A stretch of 64,000 nt of DNA from Struthidea cinerea (Eukaryota > Chordata > Aves > Passeriformes > Corcoracidae): NCBI GenBank assembly GCA_013397865.1, contig VZTI01003795.1, positions 1-64,000 on the forward strand. The letters are read 5' to 3'. How positions within the stretch are numbered: the first letter of the stretch is position 1; the number at the start of each line of letters is the position of its first letter. Both the position numbers and the translations under genes were made by a program. Under the pieces are notes generated by a model. That model was not told where the DNA came from and ran no database searches. It saw only the letters and a program-made list of their open reading frames with translations. Positions 46,232 through 57,445 of the stretch are shown piece by piece.

Positions 46232-49079
46232 GAGAAACTTTTATTCAGGGGGAAAAAAAAGATACTTTTAAGACAAAACAGATTTTAAGGGCAGTAAATC
46301 ACTCTGAGTCTCTCTATCTAGAGCTCGCTTATCCTCTGACGTTAAGGAGATGAGGTTTTTTAGCCTTTTGTAGTGACTGCCTTTTTCTGGGCTGCTGGTG
46401 CCCTTCCAGCCCAAGGGATGCCTGACACCCAGCTGTGGCCCAGCAGCAATTCCAGTTTGGCTGGACCTTGAAATCAGTCCCTGCCCTTGTGATTGAGTTG
46501 TCAGCGCTTGCTGATGGATCATTTGTTGTGCTGTCCCTTCCCATTCAGACAGGAAAGCCTCACACAATAACTTCACCTCGTGGAAAAGGTCATGCCCAGA
46601 GTTCACAAAACACTGTCTGTGTTCCTTTATTTATTGCTTAGCCCCCCAGTGCCCATCCCATAAGCCACAAAACAGGGGAAGACAGTTAAAAACACTCTGC
46701 TTTGGCACATTGCCCCTGATTTGGCAGAATTTGGGTTGAGGCTTTTGGTTTGCATTTATGTGAGTCTCAGAAAAAGCAGGACAAAGCTCAGCTGGAGTTT
46801 CCCAGAGAGCCCCACTGCAGAACCCGTGCAGGGTTTATAGGTCTGCATCCAGCCCATAAATCAGTTGAGGGCGACTTGAAACCCAGCCCAGGTTTGCCAG
46901 AGCAGCCCCGGACGGATCCACAGAGCCCTGTACCCTGTTCCTGCCCTGCCCCTGATTTTCCATGTCCCATCCCTTCTGCCCCCCGTGCTCCATGCCCCCA
47001 CACCTCCCTGTCCCCAGCGTCCCCACATCAGCGGTGTCCCGGGGCAGCCACAGGCAGAGCCGTTACCACTCGCAGCAAGCGGTTCTTTCCCCTCCCCGTG
47101 TTTTTATTTTTGAGTGTCAGATGTGGAAAACCCGACAGGATGATCACTCAGCGTGTACCTTGTGCCTGCTGCCTGCCGGGAAGTCACAGCCGAAATGACA
47201 AATGAGAGAGGGAGGAATTTAGAAAACACCAAATGGCTCAAAAGGCAGCGGGGCAAATCAAGCCCAACCCCATTGTGGTTTTGCTGGTCTTGATAGAGCT
47301 GCAAAACCAAGAGACAAATACTCAGATGTTCCACTGGTTTGTCAGCAGGCAACTGGTAAAAATCTCTTCGCACTTTTCCTTGAAGAATGATCGTTTTTCT
47401 CTTGCCACAGAACTTCTGTGGGCATGACGAGGCGTTCCCCAAAAAGCACTGATGATCTCATCCCGGGAAACCTTCATCCCGAGCAGCGCTCCCTTCTCAC
47501 AGCATGACTGCTGGATGATTCTCCCTTGGCTCTGGCATCCACCAGGGTTTCCATGGGAATTAATATCCACTGTTGTACCTGCTCCATCCTGCCCGCTCCG
47601 CCGGCCCTCCACGGGGAGGATGTGCCATAAATCCTTGCAAAGCCTTGGATGTGGAGGGTGGGCATTCCCCAGTGCCCGTGGAGCAGAGCCAGAACACAGG
47701 CAGGCTCCGAGGAGCTGGAATTGGGCTCCAGCCATGGCTCAGGGCCTGCTCCCTGTCACAAGGTGTAACGGGACCCTCTGGCCACGCGAAGTTTTCCTGC
47801 CCTAAAAGCCTCCGCAGGGATCTGAGGGGTGGAACTTCATTCAGCTGCTGCAAAAATCGATGCGGATTTTAGGCCAGATGTGTTGGTGGCAGCCCTGCCC
47901 GAAGGCAGCTGTCCCTCCCTGTGTGACACCCGCGCCTTTGGGGACACATTGAGGAGTGTCCCCATGTACCTGTGGCTGTCACAGGAGATGCTGGAAGAGC
48001 TTCTTCCTCCTGCTGAATGACCCCTTCCATGAGACACAGGCTTCCATGGGATTTGGAATCCATCTGTGTCCAGCGTGAGGATTCGCAGCAGGGAGAGACG
48101 AGATGGGACAGTCAGCACTCCAGGTGCTCCGCAGTGAGGTGTTGCTCATTTTCCCCCTTTATTCTGCTTGAAAGAGCTTTTGAATCCAATATGCAGCAAT
48201 ATCTGACAGCCACCAAAGGGGATTCGCCTCATGCAGCTATGCCAGATCCCAGAATTATAGGAATTCCTCGTGTGCACAGTGTCCTTAGCAAAGCTGGGAG
48301 ACCACTGGGATAATTTTCTTCATTGCAAATTCAGCCCTGATCACAATTTTCCAGATTTGGAGAGGACACAAAAGGCAAAAAGAGAAAGACAGAAACTTTA
48401 AAATGACCTGGACAAAGCAGATCAATAGGTTAAGGAAGCATGAGAGAAAAAAATAATAATGTTTAAAGGCAAAATAACGTTAAAAGGGCGGGATGCTGCT
48501 GGTCCAGCAGCAGGATAAAAGGATGTAACCACACTGTCACGCTCAGTAGAGCAATTCAATTTTCACCTCATCTTAAAGCTGCCTCTGGTTTCAGCCACCA
48601 TCCACCAGGAACACCCCGGAATTAACTCCATTGTGGTATTTTCAGCAGCAGCAACACTTTCCTCTGAAATGAAGTCCTCCAAGAAGTGCTCTGGCGAGGA
48701 CTCTGATCCCATTCAGAGGAAGACACGAGATTTATTCCTGTGCTCGCTCCCGTCAGTGGGATCTGCAGCTCCTGCCTTTATCCCAATTAATTTTGCCTCC
48801 CAGCGTTTACCCAGGCCTACGCTGCAGGCTCTGGAAGGTTCCACAATCCCTGCCTGGGGCAAGGTCATTTCATGTCCTTCTGAACCCTGGGAAGGTACAG
48901 CAAGTTCCCTGGAGCACAGAGCACTCCGTGAACCTCGTGTGAGAATGATGATCACTCGTCTGCCTTGCCCCGTAGTTGGAGTTTGCATTCCAAGCGTGAT
49001 TTTATGCAGGACTCTGGAATTTCTCATTAACTGAGGTACAACCATTTCTAGGAGTTTCTGAGGCATTTTGCAAATATTT
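46232..49079. other. 2.8 kb of unique sequence
   Basis: Frames 46750-47205 plus, 47322-47735 minus, 47452-47805 plus and 48713-49147 minus overlap or oppose each other and contain no domains. No known repeat is recognised. Confidence 0.45.
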
Positions 49080-49195
49080 GCAGCTGGGGCATGCGGCAAA
49101 AAGGGGTTGAAGGGAGACATAATTGATGTCAGCTCAGCAACGCTCATACATCAAAGGATAATTGTGCTAATTAAAGCTTTAGCCGTAAGTCATGT
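49080..49195. promoter_or_regulatory. Possible conserved non-coding element
   Basis: Contains GACATAATTGATGTCAGC, ACATCAAAGGATAATTGTGC and TAATTAAAGCTTTAGCCG. Homeodomain cores, an ATCAAAG (TCF-like) word and a TGATGTCA (CRE-like) word lie within 100 bases just left of a CR1 tail. Confidence 0.27.
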
Positions 49196-49197
49196 CC

Positions 49198-49342
49198 ATC
49201 CCACAGATGGAGGCCCCATCCCAAGTGTCCAAGGCCAGGCTGGATGGGGCTTGGAGCCACCTGGGATGGTGGAAGGTGTCCCCGTGGAACTGGATGACCT
49301 CTGACATCCCTTCCCACCCAAACCATTCCACAATTCTCTCTC
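49198..49342 (+). mobile_element. CR1 LINE 3' end
   Basis: Reads ATCCCACAGATGGAGGCCCC, CCAAGTGTCCAAGGCCAGG, CTGGATGGGGCTTGGAGCC, CTGGGATGGTGGAAGGTGTC, then CCCTTCCCACCCAAACCATT and CCACAATTCTC. The 3' terminus is on the right, so the element is on the plus strand. It is 5' truncated to about 145 bp. Confidence 0.9.
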
Positions 49343-51836
49343 TCTCTACCCCCACAAATTCTCGTATTTGAACCAACAATTCTTCACCTTCAGCTTGAGT
49401 GGTGAAACAGAACAAACCTCACAAGAAAACCCATTCCCATCCTTTAATTTTCAAGCAGAGCAGCTTCCAGGGGGACTTAAATGGTGAGCAAAGTTGTTTT
49501 CTCCTTGAGGACTGAGGAGGTGAAACTTATGCCTCGCAGCTGCCTCGGTCATTCCCTCACAGGCACGTTCACCTGGCACTGCCCCCCTGGCACTACCCGT
49601 GCTGAATTTGAGCTGAGCTCAAGGGGTACGAGACCACCCCAGGCTTCTCTTGGAAAAGGGATCGATGCCTCAGCTGTAAAGAAAAGAATCTGAATCACAA
49701 TAGGGGTTGCTGGAGGGAGGGCTTTGCAAAACATTTGCTGTTTCTAATTTTGGTAAGGAAATAGGCAATTACTGCCTCAAAAAATTAAATGTCATGTCAT
49801 TTCAAACTCTCTGTTTCTCATAAACATCTTGCAACTTGTGACAGAGGTTGCTGGAAATCCCCCCTGATAGCAGTGCCATGTTGGCCAGGAGATGTTTGCT
49901 TGGTGCTCCAGCCTTCTCTTCATGTGGGTTGGACTGGTCTGTAGTCAGATAATAAAATCATCTGCTCAATTTAGCTTTGAAACATAAACTTGAGCGGGTC
50001 AGTGTTCGTTTTTTAGCAGCTCAACCTAATCTCTCCAGAGAGGCAGCTAAAACCAGGTTTGGCCAGCACCAAACCGCCATTTGCCAGCTGACCTCAGCAG
50101 AGGGAGCCTGGAATTTTGATGTGTGTGTCTCCAGGCTTTGGCTGAGGTCCAGCTCTACCTGCTCCCCCAAAGGCTGGGTGGGTCAGGGTGTGCTTGTGTT
50201 TGCACACCTTGGGGTCTGAGTCACCTCCACGCCTCATCAGGGCGTAATTTCTCAGGTAAAACACGGTCTGTAGGCTGGGCTTAAATGGCTGCGCAGATAT
50301 CTGGGCATCGGCCTGCCTAGATGTTGTCCCAGATGGTTGAATTCATCCCTAGTCCAGTTTTATAAGGACTTTCTGCCACAGCACATGATCACCCTGTTGA
50401 GTTGGGGGTGGCGCCCACTGGACCCTGAGCACCAAACCCTGCAGCCAGATTTTCCTTAAAGGATCTCCCAAAGCCACTGCTCCTTTTCAAGAGGAATTCT
50501 AGGCTTAAATCCCAATTACCTGAAGGAACTCGCTGGTCTCAAAGCCGAGCAGAAGTCCCACCACTTTTACCTGCACTGCTGCCCAAACTCTTATAAAAAA
50601 TCGCTTCCTTGAAGGCAATGTCTCATCAAAGGAATTCTTCAGTGTCTGTGGTGTCTTTCACCCAGTAGAGTTCCAGTTTGGAGGATGACATGAGTTGCTT
50701 TATTCCTAGAAATCTGTGAGGTTTGAGGACAGGGAATTAAAAGGCAAATGGGTGTCTCCCACCGCGCCATGCTCCTGTGGGCTGGAGCTTCCTTAGTTTT
50801 TAATATTCATTGGAAAACGCCACCATGTGTCACTTTTACATCTCCATGGTTTTATCAGACCCTGGAAGCAAAGGGAGAGTCACCAGTGGAGGGATGGGGA
50901 CACCCAGACGGACACAGGCGTTTGTGGCACAGCCCAGCTCAGCCGTCCCCGCTAATCCAGCCCGCCCGGGGCAGAGGGAATTCATTACAGAGCTTGGGAA
51001 GAAAAGTCAATACCAGGATTGAAACATCCCCACAGGTTTCTCTTGACTGAGATCTCCCAGATAACTCGTGCTGATGGTAAAACGCGGTGCCAGGTGAGAT
51101 TTTATCACTAATTGGAGGCACACAGTGCCCGGACTTCAGCCAACTCTTGGGAAGCTCCATGAGGTCATGGATGAACAGGCTCCAAGGAAAAAAAAAGGCA
51201 ATACAGATGATTTTCTCCAATAGATTCACCTGTGATAAGCACATTCCAATGACTCAGTGCAGAGCGAGGAGGTGCTGGAATTTTCTTCTCCGTGAAGAAA
51301 TCACGTAGCATAGAAAAATCCAATAAATGCCTATTTAATTTTTTTCCCCACTGGTTTTATTTAAAATTACATATAATTAATAGGAAATCTGTGGACATTT
51401 ACTGTCACCCATGAGTGCTCTGCCCACGAGGTCACACTTTATAGCGTGGCAGGGAATAAAAAAAATGCATAAAATTACTTCCAGTCAGTTCTGAGGTAGG
51501 TCCTGGGTGACCAAATTCCCTGTCCTTTGAAACCAATCCAGATCACGTTGGCTGGGTCCTGATTCAGCCTGGAATTTGTTTTTCCCATCATGTGAGAGGG
51601 AGAAAACATCCCGTCCAAGGAGGGCGATGTCAGCTCAGACGCAAACACGGCTGGCACGGAGACACGAGGAGAGGGCTCAGCAACGTGAGAACTTTCTGCA
51701 TTGCCTCGTGCACCAAACCCTCTTGGAAGGACTCATAACAAACTGAGAGCTCACTGGAAACATCTCCCTTGTTTGTTTTGGCTTGCAGAGCTTTTCTAAA
51801 TGTAATTACCAGCAGTTGAGAAATGGAGAGGGCGAA
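49343..51836. other. 2.5 kb of unique sequence
   Basis: A TCTCTCTCTC run at about 49337-49348 adjoins the CR1 terminus. No known repeat, RNA or exon is recognised in the rest. Confidence 0.45.
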
Positions 51837-51925
51837 AGAATCTTCGTGGCTCGTGCTCAGGGGCGGCGGCTCAGGAGACCTGGGTTGATTTCTAACCTCT
51901 GTCACGGTGTCACAGCAGGAAAAGG
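51837..51925 (+). mobile_element. Possible MIR-type SINE fragment
   Basis: CGTGGCTCGTGCTCAGG, then GGCTCAGGAGACCTGGGTTG, ATTTCTAACCTCTGTCACGG and TGTCACAGCAGG follow the order of tRNA head, B box and core of MIR-like SINEs, in plus orientation. The B-box-like GGTTGATTTC has drifted from GGTTCRANNC. Weak on its own, but it has the same layout as 20202-20310. Confidence 0.4.
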
Positions 51926-54017
51926 AGATTTCATTCATCTGCAGGTCCATCTGTACGAACAGGGATGGGGCTGCCCTGCAGCAGCAGCTCCTGGCTCCGA
52001 GGTGAACCCTCCCCGTCCTGCTGATTTAACGGGATTCAGACAGATATCTGTAATTATATCTCCATTTTTAAGGCTCTCCAGTGCTTGCATGTAAACATAC
52101 AAACCTCTCGTAACAGCACCGTGCTGCTTCGGAGGGGGAGAATCCCCCATTCCTGCACACAGCTGCACATCCCTTTAAGCCAGTGGATCCAAATGGATTT
52201 GTGCCCTGCAAGGACCAACGTCTTCATTAGGATCCCTCTTCGCCGGGCAGTGGCAAATCTTTCCCTCAGAACACGGTGATTAAGGTTTAATTTTATTCCG
52301 GATTATGGGCAGCTCCACTTGCAAAGCAGCCCTGGGCCAGGGCTGGGCACATATTGCCTGGAAATGAACGTTCCTCCCCAGAGTGCTTAAGCAGCTTTGG
52401 GTAAGAAATGATGGTTTCAGGAAGATTAGGAGCGTAAGAAAGATCTCCGGCCTAGGAGGACGTTCAGAGAAAGTGCCATCACGGGTTCAGGGCGAAATGC
52501 TGCCACCGCTGAGGGTCCGAGGCTTCCGAATTGCTTGGAGGAAGTTGGTGGGAAAAGCTGGGTTAGTGAAGGTGACGGATTTACAGATGGGTGAAGGCAG
52601 CAAATACATGGGGATGGGGTGTGGGGTGGGTGTTTATAAATCACCAAAGCATCAGCAGGGAAATTTCCAGGCTCCCATTTGCTTAGAGAACCGAATCAGC
52701 ACTTCTGGAGGTTTTATGATGCAGCAGCAACCAGGAGCATCTGATGAGATGAAGTTTAGGTGTCATCTTAAACACAGTGGGGAATAAAATCTGCCTGGCC
52801 CAGCCCAAGAGCTGAGTTTGGAAGATGGGCAGAGGCTGGAGGAGAAGCAGAGGGAAAGGAACAGAAACTTCCCAGGGCTGGGATGCAAATATTTGTCCTG
52901 ATGCAGTTCCCTGTTCCCGCAGATCCTCCCTCCTCTGCTTTTCCTCACAGGTACAGGTTTATTCTGCCAGAGAATGGTATTTAAACACAACCAATGATGA
53001 CTATTTGTTCTCAAACACATATGTTCCTCCCTCCCCGGAGAGCAGGGGGAGGAGGACGGCAATGAGAGCCGGCGAATGTTTCACCCTCGCTGCAGTGACA
53101 GCTCTGATTTGTGACACAGCTTGGAATAAAACGCCGGCAATTTTTCATGGAAAAACCAGTGGACGTAATTTTTGTGTGTTTCAAAGGGAACAGCAGAGAG
53201 CTGAAATGCCTGGACACACCACTGTGCGAGTGCCAAAATCCTGCATGGATATAAAACTCGGTGTTTTCAACCCGGAGAAATAACATTACAATCATCCCCA
53301 GTTTAGCAGATTCTGCTTGTTTATTGTTTTCCAGTATCTGCAGCTCTGCTCATCAATTTTTCACATTATTCCTTGGCTGTTTCCTCGTCTTCAGTCTCTC
53401 CGCTGGTTTGTTTTGTTCTCCGGAGATTTCTTTCATAAATTTTTATTATTTCCTCCGAGAAATCTCTTGTTATGATTCCCAACGAGCATTGTCACTGCGA
53501 TAGGGCGGAGGGAGAGGAGAAAGCCGGGCAGTGGAAACTCCTTTAACTTAAAATGCCATGGAAAAACCCCTCTGGCTCCCTGTCAGCCAAAGAAGGTCAA
53601 ATGCACTCCGAGCTGCAGCTCTGCCCATGGATCCTAAATCCAGTATTTAATATCGACCTCCAGCTCCCACAAACACCACCCCGGCAGTGCTGACAGCAGC
53701 CCTGACATCAGCGTGATGAAACAGGGCACAAAAATGACTTCACACCGCCAGTTCTGCTCCCAGCAATCACTGCCACAACCCTGGGAAAGACCTTTGGTGT
53801 GTTTAATCAGTCACTGGTAACAAGGTTTGGTCGGAGGATGAGGTGGGATTGAGGGGAGCAAAGCTGGGCTGGCTCAGTGCTTGGGGCGGGGGAGATTTGA
53901 CAGTGGTGGTGCAGGGGTTTAAAGCTGGGTTTAAAGCAGATCTTGGGCTCTCCTCGGCTGTGGGGGGAGGTTTTCCAGGCATATCCAACACCAGGTGGTT
54001 GGAGCTGGAGCTGGAGC
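51926..54017. other. 2.1 kb of unique sequence
   Basis: Frames 52383-52787 plus, 52763-53062 minus and 52825-53283 plus conflict and lack domains. A CTGGAG triplet run (three units) lies at about 54003-54017. Confidence 0.45.
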
Positions 54018-54497
54018 TGATCTTCAGCTTTGGAGGAGGTTTTTGGAGGTTCATTGTGGATGCTGAAAAGCTTTGGTAGAGAAATCTTTCGGCTTTTCTG
54101 CAGCGTTCTGGGAGAACTCTGCAGTTCTCACAGAAGCTGTGAAAACACTGCTATGGGTTTTTGTAAACTCACTCCTTATCTTGCACCTGGGTTTGTTATG
54201 CAGGATTGTTGTGGTTCTGGCTTTCTGATATTTTGGAGTAAGTGTCTTAGAGCTTGACCAATCCCCTCAAGGGGTGGATGGCCGAGCACCCAACTGTCTG
54301 ATGCCATTCAACACACTCTTTGCAAACCCTGTTATAAAAGATGAATTAATTAATTAATAAAGGTCAGAACTGCTTCCCTTCTGAACTTGCTTGTGCCATT
54401 CCTTGCCGTCAGTGCCGCTCACAGCGAGAGTTCATCTTCAGTTTTCAAGGAGATTTATGCAGATTCATCTTCAGCTCTGAGGGAGATTTTGGAAATC
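54018..54497. repeat. 33-bp tandem repeat, three units, split by an LTR
   Basis: Unit 1 at 54018-54050 begins TGATCTTCAGCTTTGGAGG. Units 2 (54432-54464, TCATCTTCAGTTTTCAAGG) and 3 (54465-54497, TCATCTTCAGCTCTGAGGG) lie on the far side of the LTR. Each unit is 33 bp with a GAGGAGGTTT or GGAGATTT-type middle. Removing the LTR and one target copy restores a contiguous three-unit array. Confidence 0.75.
54049..54435 (+). mobile_element. Solo LTR, older relative (copy 3) with exact 6-bp target duplication
   Basis: The LTR is 54055-54429 (375 bp), flanked by GTTCAT at 54049-54054 and 54430-54435. It aligns end to end with copies 1 and 2: TGTGGATGCTGAAAAGC at the start, then TTGTAAACTC, CTTGCACC, GCTTGACCAATCCCCTCAAG, GGGTGGATGGCCGAG, CATTCAACACACT and CACAGCGAGA at the end. 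It is far more diverged, and its 3' half differs. A TATA word (GTTATAAAAG, 54331-54340) and AATAAA (54356-54361) are present. The terminal CA has become GA. No retroviral coding sequence adjoins. Confidence 0.85.
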
Positions 54498-54959
54498 CAT
54501 CTGTCTGTGATCCGGCCGAACCCCACCCTACCCAGGGGAACAGGAAGGGTCCCAAGGAGCAGAGCTGGAACCTTGGTGTGCAACCACATGGAAAACCAGA
54601 CTTAGACCTTCCCAAAATGCTGGGCACATCCCTCTGCAGAATGACGGACCAGGGCTGTGCTGCCATCACCGCCCTGCCAGTGCTGAGCCCGAGGATGTCC
54701 TTTCTGAATTGAATTAAAATCTAGAACCAGCACCATTAAATCACCCAAAACCCAACAGGAAGATTTAGGAAAAGCGAATGTTCTGAGTGACCACGGTGGG
54801 ATTTAGGGAAATGGTTCTGAGTGACAAGAATTCACATGGTTACACTGTTTTTTTTTAATAAAATGAGGGGGGCAGGAAGAGAATTTTGTCAGACTTGACA
54901 AAATTCCTTTTCACCTGCCCCAGTTGTCCCCACCTTCATTCCATCCATGAAAATCCGTG
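54498..54959. other. Unique sequence after LTR copy 3
   Basis: A T run of nine lies at about 54849-54857. No known repeat or exon is recognised. Confidence 0.4.
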
Positions 54960-55280
54960 CCTACACAATGAGTCAATAAAAGCCAACCCAGTGGGAACAG
55001 CATGAGCCAGAACTTGGGATTGTGTAAATACAGCACGGCGGTGACATCACTGGGGCAGCAGGGATTTATACCAGCTGAGGAGCTGGCCCATAAAGTGGGA
55101 ATAACTCCTCCTGGCCTGTGATTTATGCTCTCCAGTTATTGACTGCCCCAAAATAAGCCCTCTGTTATAAACAATCCGGGCAGCAAAGAAGGCAATTGTG
55201 CCTTAACGAGCCCATGGTTCAAAGCACTGCCCTGCTACATTGACCCTTCTACAGATCAGAAAGTCTCCTTGATTTAATTA
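54960..55280. promoter_or_regulatory. Possible conserved non-coding element
   Basis: Contains CAATGAGTCAATAAAAGCC, GGCGGTGACATCACTGG, CCTGTGATTTATGC, TCCAGTTATTGACTGCCCC and CTGTTATAAACAATCCGGG. AP-1-like TGAGTCA, a TGACATCA site, a SOX-like AACAAT and caudal-like TTTATG words lie together. There are stops in all frames. Confidence 0.3.
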
Positions 55281-56026
55281 CCTCACAGAACCCCAGACCA
55301 GACAGCTCCAAACCTCATTTATGCCCTGATCTTGCTATTTTTTTTGATTTTGGTGCACTTTATAGTGATTTACAATTCAGCCAAAGGACTCTTCAGGCAG
55401 CTCAGGAGAATTGTTGAGAGGGGTTTGTGTGCAATTACATTTTTCTGAGGGAAAGAAAAAGGAAAAAAGGCACATTTTGAGACTTAAAGGTCTTGTCTCC
55501 TTTCCCAAGCACAAATAATAAGCAGTTCTGCCTTTTTAAATGTAAAGGACTAGGAGCTTCAAGGGTAGAATTAAGGGAATTTAAATCAGAGGCGAGACAC
55601 TGCACGCACTGGAAATGTTCCCATTTGGAAGTTCCCAATCCAGTCGTGCACGCGGCTTTCAGCAGATATTACAGGATTGTTCCACCAGGTTTATCTCAGC
55701 GACCAGGGTATTTCTTTTCCCCTTCCAGTCTGTGGCACAGAGCAGTGGAAATCGTACGATGTTCCCTCGCATCCACCAACGCCTCGTCCCTCCTGCCCCA
55801 GCATGGCTCAGGGCCTCTCCTTAGAGGAGCCTCAAAACATCCCCAAAAATTAATCAAAAAATTCATTGAGTGACCAATATTACATCTTAATTTCTTCTGG
55901 AGCAATGCTGGCCTGCAACCAAATGTGCAGCAAACAGCCCTGGCTGCTCTCTGCTGCTTCCTAGGCCCACAGGATTTGATTTCCCCGCTGGCAGGGAGGG
56001 ATGAGAGATAAAATTATCGATTAAAA
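55281..56026. other. Unique sequence, no feature seen
   Basis: Frames 55493-55873 plus and 55696-55905 minus overlap without domains. No known repeat is recognised. Confidence 0.4.
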
Positions 56027-56180
56027 TCACAGAATCATGGAGCAGTTTGGGTTGGAAAGGACCTTAAAGCCCATCAGCCTCACCCCTGCCATGGGCAGGG
56101 ACACCTTCCGTTATCCCAGGGTGCTCCAAGCCTGGCCTTGGGCATTCCAGGGATGGGGCAGCCACAGCTTCTCTGGAGGT
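56027..56180 (-). mobile_element. CR1 LINE 3' end
   Basis: TCACAGAATCATGGAGCAG, then TTTGGGTTGGAAAGGACC, CCTGCCATGGGCAGGGACAC, CTTCCGTTATCCCAGG, GCTCCAAGCCTGGCCTTGG and GCCACAGCTTCTCTGG. Minus orientation. The copy stops abruptly at the right, where unrelated sequence begins. Confidence 0.93.
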
Positions 56181-56689
56181 TTTACTGCAGAGAGCATTGA
56201 TGTTGTCCACAGATCTTGCTGAGGGCTGATTCAGGTCAAGAAAGGGACCAGGACTGGCTGTCCCAGGCTGGAGCCTGTGGCTGGGTTGGGTTGGGACCTT
56301 GCATCCACCTGCCCCAGGACTGAGCAGCTCTGGCACCTTCAACGCTGTCAGGTGTCGGAGCAGCTCCGCACTTTGGTGATTGTGTTTCACTCTTCACGTT
56401 CTTGTTTTGTGCCGTGATTGGATCATTAAAACTGCCACATTATTCCCTTTCTTCTCCTCCCTCCTCCCTTGATTAGCTGAGACACTTATTACTGCTTTAA
56501 TAGGGAGAAACAAGTCCCCTCTGTCCCTTTCCAGCCCTAAAAACACGAGAGGGTATTTTCCAGAGGGGCTGGTGATCAAGGCTTAAACGTTCCACCAGAA
56601 TACATTAAAATGCTCTAAACATCAAGGTGAAAAAGGGAGTCCTGATACCCAGAGGAAAGTGGGGTGCTTAGGCTGAGTTACAGCACTGT
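56181..56689. other. Unique sequence, no feature seen
   Basis: No known repeat. The minus-strand frames at 56064-56390 and 56394-56579 have no domain. Confidence 0.4.
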
Positions 56690-57150
56690 AATTACTGGTG
56701 CTGTCAGAGCTTACAATCTACAACATTATTTTTAGGCCCCCGTCCAATCCACAGAAAGTTCTCTAAAATAATCGCAAAACGACCTCACTTGAAGACTGTT
56801 TGTTTTGGAAAAATAGAAATCTTTGCTCCATTTGAGCGTATTTCAGCCTGGAGAGCAGTAATATTTTATTTGTGTTGAAAGAAGGCAGGGGCCTATTCAA
56901 TATTAATGCATGGTTTACAGCACGGGTTAAAGTTCTTCTCTTATTCTGCTTTGTAACCCTGCCCAGGAGACTCCACTCCTGGGGGAGAAGAGGTTTCTGC
57001 TGAAGGGACTTGGAATTAAAGAGAAATAATATTCACAGGGTATAAATCTGCCCAAATTGAGATGTTTTCTGCTCAATGTTCTGCTAGATTTTGCACGTCG
57101 GTGCTAATTAGTGGTGTGAGTTAATTAAGAGCAGTATGTAAATAGGACAC
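56690..57150. promoter_or_regulatory. Possible conserved non-coding element
   Basis: AT-rich block with CAGCACTGTAATTACTGG, CAATATTAATGCATGG, GTGCTAATTAGTGGTGTGAG and TTAATTAAGAGCAGTATG. There are repeated TAATTA/TAATTAG homeodomain cores, low CpG and no frame. Confidence 0.3.
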
Positions 57151-57398
57151 CAGGCAGGGCAGTGTGCTGCTGGCCAGGACAAAGGGACCTGACCCATTCC
57201 TGCTCCAGGCTCTTGGTTTGGAGCCCTCTGAGCCCCAGACAGACCCTGGGAGTTGTGCCAAAGTCACTCAGTGACATTAAGGACTCAAAGTCCAACTGTC
57301 TGTGGTCAGAGACAGGAAAGGGATGGAAAAGAGGTACCAGGAGAGGAAGAAAAGGGAAAAACCAGATCCTGAATGGGGGGGATGCGCTTCAATGGATG
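57151..57398. other. Unique sequence, no feature seen
   Basis: A purine-rich stretch (GGAAGAAAAGGGAAAAACC) precedes the CR1 tail. Nothing else is recognised. Confidence 0.35.
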
Positions 57399-57445
57399 AG
57401 CTTTAAGGTCCCTTCCAACCCAAACCATTCCATGGCTCTGTGGTT
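57399..57445 (+). mobile_element. CR1 LINE 3' terminus, very short copy
   Basis: Only the last part of the CR1 tail is present: GAGCTTTAAGGTCCCTTCC, AACCCAAACCATTCCATGG, CTCTGTGG. Plus orientation. Extreme 5' truncation. Confidence 0.8.
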
